From positions 16,703,489 to 16,767,488 of the forward strand of contig CM026386.1 in assembly GCA_014843695.1 (NCBI GenBank): a DNA stretch of 64,000 bases. The letters run 5' to 3'. The DNA is from Archivesica marissinica. Taxonomy: Eukaryota; Mollusca; Bivalvia; Venerida; Vesicomyidae. Positions 54,001 through 62,053 of the stretch are shown piece after piece (position 1 is the first letter of the stretch; each line of letters opens with the position of its first letter). The position numbers and the translations under genes were made by a program. The notes beneath the pieces were generated by a model that was not told the origin of the DNA, did not search any database, and saw only the letters and a program-made list of their open reading frames with translations.

Positions 54001-56027
54001 CAAAGAGACGTCTTGTAGCCTCTTTGAATTGGTGATCAGCAAATTAAGACAGTCTGCTGTACACTGCAGCAGTGCCACAGCCAAGTCAACTGCCAGATGT
54101 TTTATTCTGCAAGCACAGGGGATGTTTGTTGAATATATGTGTTTGGTAAAAGTGGCAGATTACACAAAAGCTCAAGCAGTAGTGAAAGACATGAGTGAAG
54201 CTTGTGAGCAGTGTTCTGTGTTGCACGCTGTTGGTGGTTGTTATTCAATTTCTATAGCTACCATAGAGGCATCCAAAGCTACGAAATCACCCGTAATTGA
54301 CACTGTGAAATTAAAGGATATGAATATGTGTGGAAGGGACTGTATTCTGTCAAAACAGTGGGAAGAGATCCTACTTCTGTATGCATCCTTCTCATTCATG
54401 GTGCAGTCAGTCAGTCAGAAGATATTGGAAAAGTTAGACAGAGGCTTGTTGGCAGAGCTTTCAGAAAGTTGTACGCTGTTGCAAACTCTGTGTGAGAAAC
54501 TGTTGGCGAAATGCAAGGTGGACTCGGACGAGGCGAAAGATGTGAAGAGACAGAAAGAACTGCACAATGAGCACGTGAAGTATATGATGAGCAGGTGCAT
54601 GACTTACTACAAGCAGCTACAGGTCATACACAAGATGTTAGAGGCTGACACGGGTAAGCAGTCTTGTCCCGGGTTCTCGCTGTCGGTCTAAATTTGAGAT
54701 TTGGCGCAACATATTTTCTTTCTTTTGGCGCTCTAACAACTTACACATGGCTTCAATTATTTTTCTGTGAACTACATTGTAATTACAGTCAAAGTCGGAT
54801 ATGTCGAATTCTCCGATTATCTTGAAGTAGGATCAAAGTCCTGTGTCAGACACTACCATTTTACATATAACTGGCTCTGTTTATATCGAATTTCTGTCCG
54901 ACAGAATTTGACATTATTATTACTATTTTTAGATAAAATTACCCATTTTGATAAATGAACTGGTCCAAAGGTAATTTTCTTATTAATTTATTGGTCTGAA
55001 AATATCACGCACCAGTCCATGTCAGATACTTGGGGTTGAATGAGTTAAGGATACGATCGCGTGCTTTCTCACTTCTCCCAAAACATTCTGTCCTAGAATG
55101 AACCCTGGAAGATTATTTACTATTCACAACCGATCAGTCAATAATTTCGATAATATTGACTGCATTTGGCTTCCGATCCGAATCAGTAAAACGCTTATTG
55201 GGAGATTGCTAAAACAAATCGTCTGTCTTAATAAGTAGATGCTTATTAGGGTTTATTCTAGAGTGGTAAATGGGGCAGGGTGGGTCATAAAAGGGGCATG
55301 GTGCATTTTAGGCCAAGATGAGGTACGGGGAGAGGGTTAGCAGGGATCATTCTAGATGGCGATGTGGGCGAACATTTTGTTTGATTTTTATGATACACTG
55401 GTCCATTATAAAGCACTCCTTCTATTCAAATGTTGTATTTAATGGTTGTACTGTGCATTTTTAACCCCATTTTGCAGAAGTATAATAAAGAACACCATTT
55501 AACCCATTCAACACCAAGTATCTGACATGGACTGGTCCATGATATTTTCAGACCAATAAATTAATAAGAAAATTACCTTTGGACCAGTTCATTTATCAAA
55601 ATGGGTAATTTTATCTAAAAATAGTACTAATTATTACTGGCAAAAAAGTGCAGATCCTGATGAGACGGCTCGTCACGAGTCGGCTCATCTGGATCTACAC
55701 TTTTCATAAGCCTATTTAGAGGCCTGTGGGGTTGAAAGGGTTAAGGAAGTGATCACACGCTTTCTCACTTCTCCCAAAAATTCTGACCTAGAATGAACAT
55801 GGGGTTAGCACCTAGACAATTTGGCTAAATTACGGTGATTGATCAACGAGGCAATAAGGCTGTACATAATGCCCCGAAATCACCACATTTTAATTGTGTT
55901 TTTGCAGATGCAAGTAATCCATTGCTGCAACAGTCAGTGGAAGTTGCCGGCAGGTTTCAGCAGTGTCTCGAGGACAACACGAGTCTGCTGTCCGATAAAG
56001 TTCTACACAATCACAGATATAACATAG
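50793..56027 (+). CDS. Large alpha-helical protein, separase (ESPL1) N-terminal-like, four internal exons, gene-level span
   Basis: Four exons (50793, 51749, 53855/6 and 55908) join in one 443-codon frame with matching phases 0/0, 0/1, 1/1 and 1/1. The product is helical and Leu/Cys/Ser rich, with no signal peptide, membrane span or enzyme motif. Its pattern fits the helical-repeat N-terminal region of separase, the cysteine protease that cleaves cohesin at anaphase. The cues are NLVTAFHGYLWNTSCKLL, then DVLQFRKTSLLFL, then a later helix pair. The assignment rests on remembered family patterns, not an alignment. The caspase-like catalytic domain is C-terminal and outside the window. Start codon, 5' exons and all later exons are missing; the next exon probably lies in the array at 57841-59498 or in gap 2. 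Confidence 0.55.
51172..51510 (-). repeat. Two direct copies of a tRNA-like repeat of about 200 bp
   Basis: ggagtcgcagctaaggttat...agcgactttccagctttaga at 51172 recurs at 51382, and ggtgggatttgaacctacag at 51340 recurs at 51482. The reverse complement of the latter contains ggttcaaatcccacc, a B box, so this is probably a tRNA-derived SINE on the minus strand. It lies in the intron after exon a. Confidence 0.7.
51749..51896 (+). CDS. separase-like exon b
   Basis: Acceptor gttatttcag|agt, donor gctag|gtacat; phase 0 in, phase 1 out, 148 nt. It encodes QYILTISNIVYEMLDD and SAHNLVTAFHGYLWNTSCKL. The Phe-x-x-x-Leu-Trp pattern is one of the cues for separase. Confidence 0.75.
51931..52100 (+). mobile_element. 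SINE family 2, truncated copy
   Basis: A box ccgtggtcgagttgttacgg, decayed B box, body aagttggcagtttcttacgg to taaccgctggagcttgctca, then cut off. Confidence 0.8.
52280..52441 (+). mobile_element. SINE family 2, body and tail only
   Basis: Starts tatatgaaaaagttggcagt and ends aaatataacataa. The tRNA head is missing (5' truncation). Confidence 0.8.
52442..52517 (-). mobile_element. MITE family H fragment, reverse
   Basis: Reverse-strand match to the left end: ccctagggcgagtatatcgc, tctagagtgagccctg. Confidence 0.6.
52752..53698 (+). mobile_element. MITE family H copy interrupted by a hAT-like MITE
   Basis: The left part (52752-52817, gggatcagtttagagggcga ... gccctctgggg) and the right part (53455-53698, ending gacctagaatgagccctg) are the two pieces of one family H copy. 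A 637-bp insertion and an 8-bp duplication split them. Confidence 0.85.
52818..53454. mobile_element. hAT-like MITE, 637 bp, with perfect 21-bp ends and 8-bp target duplication
   Basis: The left end (52818-52838, starting cacagggattcggcacgttt) is perfectly mirrored by the right end (53434-53454). It is flanked on both sides by CTCTGGGG (52810-52817 and 53455-53462). An 8-bp duplication is characteristic of the hAT superfamily. A second inverted pair (actagtatatatatttaagt and its mirror) follows inside, and an inner palindrome lies around gttctgattggatta / taatccaatcagaac. There is no transposase frame. Confidence 0.9.
53856..54653 (+). CDS. separase-like exon c (large exon)
   Basis: Acceptor tgtttttcag|ga, donor acacgg|gtaagc; phase 1 in and out, 798 nt (265 complete codons). 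It encodes alternating amphipathic helices (EDVLQFRKTSLLFLCCVPLE, ELVISKLRQSAVHC, ARCFILQAQGMFVEYMCLVK, EEILLLYASFSFMVQSVSQK), followed by a charged region (DEAKDVKRQKELHNEHVKYM). It is rich in Cys. No known motif beyond the helical repeat. Confidence 0.85.
54654..54787. other. Intron start containing a dispersed repeat fragment
   Basis: About 54665-54735 shares ggttctcgctgtcggtc and tttggcgcaacat-type words with 29490 and 44160 (reverse). Confidence 0.5.
54788..55048. mobile_element. Chimeric junction of family D fragment and right half of MITE A
   Basis: 54788-54912 matches family D (aattctccgattatct, gacattccgac-type words). It is followed without a break by the right part of MITE A (ttactatttttagataaaat to gttgaatgagttaa, ending 55048). 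The left half of the MITE is missing. Confidence 0.7.
55337..55800 (+). mobile_element. MITE family H copy interrupted by a family A MITE
   Basis: Begins cagggatcattctagatggc, continues to gaacaccatttaa, is interrupted at 55499-55744, and resumes ggaagtgatcacacgctttc to gacctagaatgaacatgg. Compared with the intact 16884 copy (caccatttaaggaagcgatc), the insertion point is the TTAA. Confidence 0.88.
55499..55744. mobile_element. MITE family A, nested copy with TTAA target duplication
   Basis: Ends TTAACCCATTCAACACCA and GGGGTTGAAAGGGTTAA. The host repeat has a single TTAA in uninterrupted copies and two here, flanking the element. TTAA duplication with ends starting CCC is the signature of the piggyBac superfamily. 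Confidence 0.92.
55908..56027 (+). CDS. separase-like exon d
   Basis: Acceptor gtttttgcag|at, donor acatag|gtaata; phase 1 in and out, 120 nt. It encodes DASNPLLQQSVEVAGRFQQC and SLLSDKVLHNHRYNI. The phase-1 donor fits an acceptor in the array at 57841-59498, where one repeat copy continues the frame. Confidence 0.78.
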   Translation: MQVIHCCNSQWKLPAGFSSVSRTTRVCCPIKFYTITDIT

Positions 56028-56530
56028 GTAATACAGGTTTTCCTTCCCTGCTAGTGGAACCAGAAAGGACCCAAGCCTTCTCATTATGGGAAAATACATG
56101 TAGCATGGAATGTTGGTAAGAAGGGGAGTACATACTCATTTAGGGGAAATGTACATGAAGGCACCATGGGTTAGCAAATCTAGTTGGGTATTATTGCATG
56201 GTGATGTCATTAAACCAAAAAAAAATACCGGTGTTTACTGTTTCATTCCAAAAAACACATTGTCGGTCGGTAGGAAATTGATTCGGGTTTTTTTAACCAT
56301 AATCTGGCACGGAAAAATGTTTTTCTTTCTTTCAAAATTGCATTAAAAATATCGGGGCCAGGGGGTAAAAAATGAGTCTGTTGGGAAACCATTAACACAG
56401 GTATTTATTTTTGGCCTTACCTAAACGTATTTTGTTTATACATGTATTACCATTTTTATTCTGAAAAAAATGTGCTATATACTTGCATTGCCTCACACTT
56501 TAGCAACAACTTTGTAATGCGGGTATTTTA
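56028..56530. other. Intron, nothing recognised
   Basis: A+T-rich intronic sequence. Short open frames without domains, partly continuing from exon d past its donor. Confidence 0.5.
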
Positions 56531-56760
56531 AATACAAATTTATTTTAGCTTGATTGCGAAACAAGTTCTTACAACTTATATTAATCACTCTCGAGACCTT
56601 ATTCCTGATGGAATCCATCGCCACAAGGGTGAGTGAATAGGCATGTGGATTTTAAATGCCTTGCCTATGGGCACAATCGTAACGGCTCCAGCTGGGCTCA
56701 AACGCTGGCTCTTTCGTGCCTGAAGTGAACGCACTACCACTGCGCTATCACGACATCCAC
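56530..56760 (-). mobile_element. tRNA-derived SINE family 3, reverse
   Basis: The minus-strand head gtggatgtcgtgatagcgca is followed by a body with the complement of gccttgcctatgggcacaat and of gagaccttattcctgatgga. It ends in the shared tail (cttgattgcgaaacaagttc on the + strand). Confidence 0.82.
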
Positions 56761-57050
56761 ATTTTAAAATCATAGCAGTATCACCATTGAAATACCCATC
56801 TAGCCCCAAAGACATCTGTGTATACACTTAGATCTTGTCTCTATACAAACACGTCTCATTCGGTCCCCCCTATCAGGCCAGTAAATATTTTACCCAGAAT
56901 ATAACATTGAATCACCAGTAGACGAAAAAAGAAAAAGTGTATTCCAACAATGTCTTGTGGTGTTATGCACTAGGTACATTAACACTGTTGCATGTGTTAC
57001 TGTCCTTAATTCTGTGCACGCTAGCGGAGAAACTAACAGTCAAATATGTC

Positions 57051-57252
57051 ATGTCGGGTTCGAGCCCCGCTCAGACTCATTTATATGAAAAAGTTGGCAG
57101 TTTCTTATGGAGGTTGGTGCACCCAAGTACTGGTTAACCGTTGGAGCCTGCCCAGGAAAGGTGTTGTTAGGTAAACTGCCCGTCGGCGATATAGCCCAAA
57201 ATGGTGCTGATGCAGGCGTAAAACCCGAAATATAACATATAATATAACATAA
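57051..57252 (+). mobile_element. tRNA-derived SINE family 2, 5'-truncated
   Basis: Starts within the head at the B box (cgggttcgagccccgctcag). Body ggaggttggtgcacccaagt; tail aatataacatataatataac. Confidence 0.86.
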
Positions 57253-57469
57253 CAAATATGTCATGTAATTTTTATTAGAATTGTAATGACACAATTCTAA
57301 CAAAATTCCATGACATTATCTCAAAAGTCTTCGGTTACAAATAAGAAAAACATATTAATGAGTTGTTGTCACAATTATTTGAACCATTTATCGTCTGTAT
57401 TTTACCCAGCATTACCGTCATAGAACAAAATACATGTATATACAATGTATTATATATTTTAATTATGTG

Positions 57470-57712
57470 GATTAACACGTTGGACCGGTAATCCAGGCAT
57501 CGCTGGTTTGGTCCCCCCCATCTGACCATAATAAATTTAACAGTCTTTCAGATGGGACATTAAACCAAGGTCTCGTGTCGGTGCTTTACATTGTGCATGT
57601 AAAAGAACCAGAGGAGACTCTGGAATGAGTCTAAAACATCTAAAATGACCAATCTCTACAGGAGGCGTCGCTCATATGGGCAACCTGTAGCGACGATAAA
57701 TAAACAACACAA
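57470..57712 (+). mobile_element. SINE family 4 copy
   Basis: Diverged head (taacacgttggaccggtaat), then cagtctttcagatgggacat, ggtctcgtgtcggtgcttta, agaaccagaggagactctgg and gggcaacctgtagcgacgat. Confidence 0.82.
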
Positions 57713-57840
57713 AATTAGTTCTGTTTTCTTAATGATTTTATATGTTTGCACCATACCCTCACTTTCTTTGAAGAAATACTTTTGACCTCACACAGGGAAA
57801 ACCCTTGTTTGATCGTAATTGTGGATACTTGTAATTTTCA

Positions 57841-59498
57841 GGATATATACGTTAACACATCGGCTCGGTGTTCATTCGGGCAGGTCATTATGAAGTAGCA
57901 GCTTCGTTGTACACTATTTCAGGATATATACGTTAACACATCGGCTCGGTGTTCATTCGGGCAGGTCATTATGAAGTAGCAGCTTCGTTGTACACTATTT
58001 CAGGATATATACGTTAACACATCGGCTCGGTGTTCATTCGGGCAGGTCATTATGAAGTAGCAGCTTCGTTGTACACTATTTCAGGATATATACGTTAACA
58101 CATCGGCTCGGTGTTCATTCGGGCAGGTCATTATGAAGTAGCAGCTTCGTTGTACACTATTTCAGGATATATACGTTAACACATCGGCTCGGTGTTCATT
58201 CGGGCAGGTCATTATGAAGTAGCAGCTTCGTTGTACACTATTTCAGGATATATACGTTAACACATCGGCTCGGTGTTCATTCGGGCAGGTCATTATGAAG
58301 TAGCAGCTTCGTTGTACACTATTTCAGGATATATACGTTAACACATCGGCTCGGTGTTCATTCGGGCAGGTCATTATGAAGTAGCAGCTTCGTTGTACAC
58401 TATTTCAGGATATATACGTTAACACATCGGCTCGGTGTTCATTCGGGCAGGTCATTATGAAGTAGCAGCTTCGTTGTACACTATTTCAGGATATATACGT
58501 TAACACATCGGCTCGGTGTTCATTCGGGCAGGTCATTATGAAGTAGCAGCTTCGTTGTACACTATTTCAGGATATATACGTTAACACATCGGCTCGGTGT
58601 TCATCCGGGCAGGTCATTATGAAGTAGCAGCTTCGTTGTACACTATTTCAGGGTATATATGTTCATTCGGGCAGGTCATTATGAAGTAGCAGCTTCGTTG
58701 TACACTATTTCAGAGTATATATGTTCATTCGGGCAGGTCATTATGAAGTAGCAGTTTCGTTGTATACTATTTCAGGATATATATGTTCTCACATCGGCTC
58801 GGTGTTCATTCGGACAGGTCATTATGAAGTAGCAGCTTCGTTGTACACTATTTCAGGATATATACGTTAACACATCGGCTCGGTGTTCATTCGGGCAGGT
58901 CATTATGAAGTAGCAGCTTCGTTGTACACTATTTCAGGATATATACGTTAACACATCGGCTCGGTGTTCATTCGGGCAGGTCATTATGAAGTAGCAGCTT
59001 CGTTGTACACTATTTCAGGATATATACGTTAACACATCGGCTCGGTGTTCATTCGGGCAGGTCATTATGAAGTAGCAGCTTCGTTGTACACTATTTCAGG
59101 ATATATACGTTAACACATCGGCTCGGTGTTCATTCGGGCAGGTCATTATGAAGTAGCAGCTTCGTTGTACACTATTTCAGGATATATACGTTAACACATC
59201 GGCTCGGTGTTCATTCGGGCAGGTCATTATGAAGTAGCAGCTTCGTTGTACACTATTTCAGGATATATACGTTAACACATCGGCTCGGTGTTCATTCGGG
59301 CAGGTCATTATGAAGTAGCAGCTTCGTTGTACACTATTTCAGGATATATACGTTAACACATCGGCTCGGTGTTCATTCGGGCAGGTCATTATGAAGTAGC
59401 AGCTTCGTTGTACACTATTTCAGGGTATATATGTTCATTCGGGCAGGTCATTATGAAGTAGCAGCTTCGTTGTACACTATTTCAGGGTATATATGTTC
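57841..59498 (+). repeat. Exon-derived tandem array, 81-bp unit, about 20 copies, running into gap 2
   Basis: Unit of 81 bp starting after atttcag: gatatatacgttaacacatc, then cggctcggtgttcattcggg, then a part encoding GHYEVAASLYTIS. Near 58650-58770 and at the end, 62-bp units lack 19 bp. Most units carry TAA in the coding frame, but the unit at 58776-58856 reads through without a stop (GYICSHIGSVFIRTGHYEVA...) in the phase left by exon d. The homogeneity is near perfect. The first unit is preceded by a plausible true acceptor, cttgtaattttcag|ga. Confidence 0.93.
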
Positions 59499-60498
59499 NN
59501 NNNNNNNNNNNNNNNNNNNNNNNNNNNNNNNNNNNNNNNNNNNNNNNNNNNNNNNNNNNNNNNNNNNNNNNNNNNNNNNNNNNNNNNNNNNNNNNNNNNN
59601 NNNNNNNNNNNNNNNNNNNNNNNNNNNNNNNNNNNNNNNNNNNNNNNNNNNNNNNNNNNNNNNNNNNNNNNNNNNNNNNNNNNNNNNNNNNNNNNNNNNN
59701 NNNNNNNNNNNNNNNNNNNNNNNNNNNNNNNNNNNNNNNNNNNNNNNNNNNNNNNNNNNNNNNNNNNNNNNNNNNNNNNNNNNNNNNNNNNNNNNNNNNN
59801 NNNNNNNNNNNNNNNNNNNNNNNNNNNNNNNNNNNNNNNNNNNNNNNNNNNNNNNNNNNNNNNNNNNNNNNNNNNNNNNNNNNNNNNNNNNNNNNNNNNN
59901 NNNNNNNNNNNNNNNNNNNNNNNNNNNNNNNNNNNNNNNNNNNNNNNNNNNNNNNNNNNNNNNNNNNNNNNNNNNNNNNNNNNNNNNNNNNNNNNNNNNN
60001 NNNNNNNNNNNNNNNNNNNNNNNNNNNNNNNNNNNNNNNNNNNNNNNNNNNNNNNNNNNNNNNNNNNNNNNNNNNNNNNNNNNNNNNNNNNNNNNNNNNN
60101 NNNNNNNNNNNNNNNNNNNNNNNNNNNNNNNNNNNNNNNNNNNNNNNNNNNNNNNNNNNNNNNNNNNNNNNNNNNNNNNNNNNNNNNNNNNNNNNNNNNN
60201 NNNNNNNNNNNNNNNNNNNNNNNNNNNNNNNNNNNNNNNNNNNNNNNNNNNNNNNNNNNNNNNNNNNNNNNNNNNNNNNNNNNNNNNNNNNNNNNNNNNN
60301 NNNNNNNNNNNNNNNNNNNNNNNNNNNNNNNNNNNNNNNNNNNNNNNNNNNNNNNNNNNNNNNNNNNNNNNNNNNNNNNNNNNNNNNNNNNNNNNNNNNN
60401 NNNNNNNNNNNNNNNNNNNNNNNNNNNNNNNNNNNNNNNNNNNNNNNNNNNNNNNNNNNNNNNNNNNNNNNNNNNNNNNNNNNNNNNNNNNNNNNNNN
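59499..60498. other. Assembly gap 2 (exactly 1000 N)
   Basis: A run of 1000 N between the exon-derived array and the left edge of the palindrome. The end of the array and any following exons of the separase-like gene are presumably missing here. Confidence 0.99.
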
Positions 60499-60712
60499 AC
60501 TGTGATAAACATTGCATATGAATTATAGTATTATTTTCAAATTGAAAAAAAATCAATCCAAAAAGGCTTTAAAATTGGAATGCGACTTCTATTAAAGATA
60601 AATGCTAATACAACTACCTGTAGTAGCTGTTCATTGGTTAACATCGTGGATTCGTAATCCAGGGGTTGTATGTTCGATCCCCCACTATAGCATACTAAAA
60701 TGAGCCATATAC

Positions 60713-60890
60713 AGTCAAACCTGTCTTAAGCAGCCAGCCAAGGGAATCACAGAAAGTGGCTGCTTAGCACAGGTGGCCGCTTAATAGATGTTAAATGTAT
60801 AATAAACTAACATATTGGGAATCTGAAAACTGGCTGCTCAATGCAGGTTGGCTGCTTAATACAGGTGACCACTAGAGGTGACTGTAGTAA
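60713..60890. mobile_element. Palindromic repeat family C (left arm copy)
   Basis: Contains acagtcaaacctgtcttaag, gaatcacagaaagtggctgc and the mirrored second half ctgcttaatacaggtgacca. The same element is at 62557-62732 in the right arm. Confidence 0.8.
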
Positions 60891-60899
60891 TCTTTCAGA

Positions 60900-61080
60900 T
60901 GTGATTTCAGGTCTCGTGTCGGTGCTTTACACCGTGCACGTACAAGAGCCAGAGGAGATTCTGGATTGGGTCTCTGTCTGTATCATTGCACTATCCTCCA
61001 AAAATCTAAAATGACTAATCTCTTCAGGGGGCGTCACTCATATGGGCAACCGGTTGTGATGATAAATAAACATAAAACAC
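60900..61080 (+). mobile_element. SINE family 4, body fragment (left arm copy)
   Basis: caggtctcgtgtcggtgctt, agccagaggagattctggat, gggcaaccggttgtgatgat, and a tail of aataaacataaaacac. The mirror copy is at 62350-62545 on the - strand. Confidence 0.82.
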
Positions 61081-61087
61081 AGGTTTG

Positions 61088-61340
61088 CCAAGTAGTGTGT
61101 GTATAATTTATGTATGTATAAAAGTGTGTAATTTATGTATGTATAAATGTGTATAATTTATGTATGTATAAATTTGTATAATTTATGTATGTATAAATTT
61201 GTATAGTTTATGTATGTATAAATTTGAATAATTTATGTATGTATAAATTTGTATAGTTTTATATATGTATAAATTTGTATAATTTATGTATGTATAAGTT
61301 TGTATAGTTTTATGTATGTATAAATTTGTATAATTATTAG
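61088..61340. repeat. A+T-rich minisatellite, about 24-27-bp unit, about 9 copies (left arm)
   Basis: Unit tgtataatttatgtatgtat followed by aaatt or aagt. The mirror array is at 62097-62347. Confidence 0.93.
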
Positions 61341-61389
61341 AGAATTTAAGTTCATAATAATATTATTCCTGATTGTGTTCCTGTTTCAG

Positions 61390-61499
61390 CCGTAATGAGC
61401 TAAGCGTTGGTCGTACCTTAGTTGCTGGAGGTATGGCTGGTATGTTTAACTGGGCAATAGGCATAGCACCTGATGTACTCAAATCAAAGTTGCAGACTG
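61390..61499 (+). pseudogene. SLC25A20: SLC25A20 exon, inverted duplicate in the left palindrome arm
   Basis: Mirror image of the exon at 61944-62053, with acceptor ctgtttcag|c and donor cagactg|gtaagt intact and the same coding content ([20 protein letters not shown]). It lies on the opposite strand to the exon at 63601 and so cannot be spliced with it. It is either a duplicate exon in a real inverted duplication or an assembly artefact. Confidence 0.85.
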
Positions 61500-61559
61500 G
61501 TAAGTGCATGTAGGTCTTTATGCTGTCCCTGGTCTCCAAGAGCCGGGAGGCCTGTAGTG

Positions 61560-61835
61560 TTATATTATTCACTCTCGAGACCTCATTCCTGATGGAACCC
61601 ATCGCAATGAAGAGAGAAGGGACAATGTGGAATTTAAACGCCTTGCAACGGCACAATCTATCGCACTCAAGCAGGCTTCAACCTCCAACATTTCTAACCT
61701 ACAAAGAATCGAACGTGATAGCGCATATCACGTTCCATTCAGATTAGAAATGCTAGGAGTTCGAACCCTGCTTAAGCCGACACGATTGTGCCGTTACAAG
61801 GCGTTTAAATTCCACATTGTCCCTTCTCTCCTTCA
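61560..61835. mobile_element. SINE family 3 sequences at the palindrome centre
   Basis: tctcgagacctcattcctga at 61573 and its mirror tcaggaatgaggtcacgaga near 61852, with aaacgccttgcaacggcaca and its mirror. The two halves meet at 61723. Confidence 0.7.
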
Positions 61836-61943
61836 TTGCGATGGATTCCATCAGGAATGAGGTCACGAGAGTGAATAATATAACACTACAGGCCTCCCGG
61901 CTCTTGGAGACCAGGGACAGCATAAAGACCTACATGCACTTAC

Positions 61944-62053
61944 CAGTCTGCAACTTTGATTTGAGTACATCAGGTGCTATGCCTATTGCCCAGTTAAACA
62001 TACCAGCCATACCTCCAGCAACTAAGGTACGACCAACGCTTAGCTCATTACGG
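61944..62053 (-). CDS. SLC25A20: SLC25A20 exon: mitochondrial carrier repeat 3, matrix-side start
   Basis: Minus strand, acceptor ctgtttcag|c, donor cagactg|gtaagt; phase 2 in, phase 1 out, 110 nt. It encodes [20 protein letters not shown] followed by [16 protein letters not shown]. The last part is the carrier signature P-x-[DE]-x-x-[KR] (PDVLKSK), and the GG(I/M)AG(I/M)FNWA run is characteristic of the carnitine/acylcarnitine carrier. It joins the exon at 63601-63673 with exact family spacing (TPEG + six residues + ELS). The following exons should lie at lower coordinates but none is seen before the palindrome centre. Confidence 0.93.

Noticed and set aside
61363..61656. Minus-strand 97-codon frame and its + twin at 61817-62080
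   Set aside because: Antisense shadows of the SLC25A20 exon and SINE sequence in the two palindrome arms.
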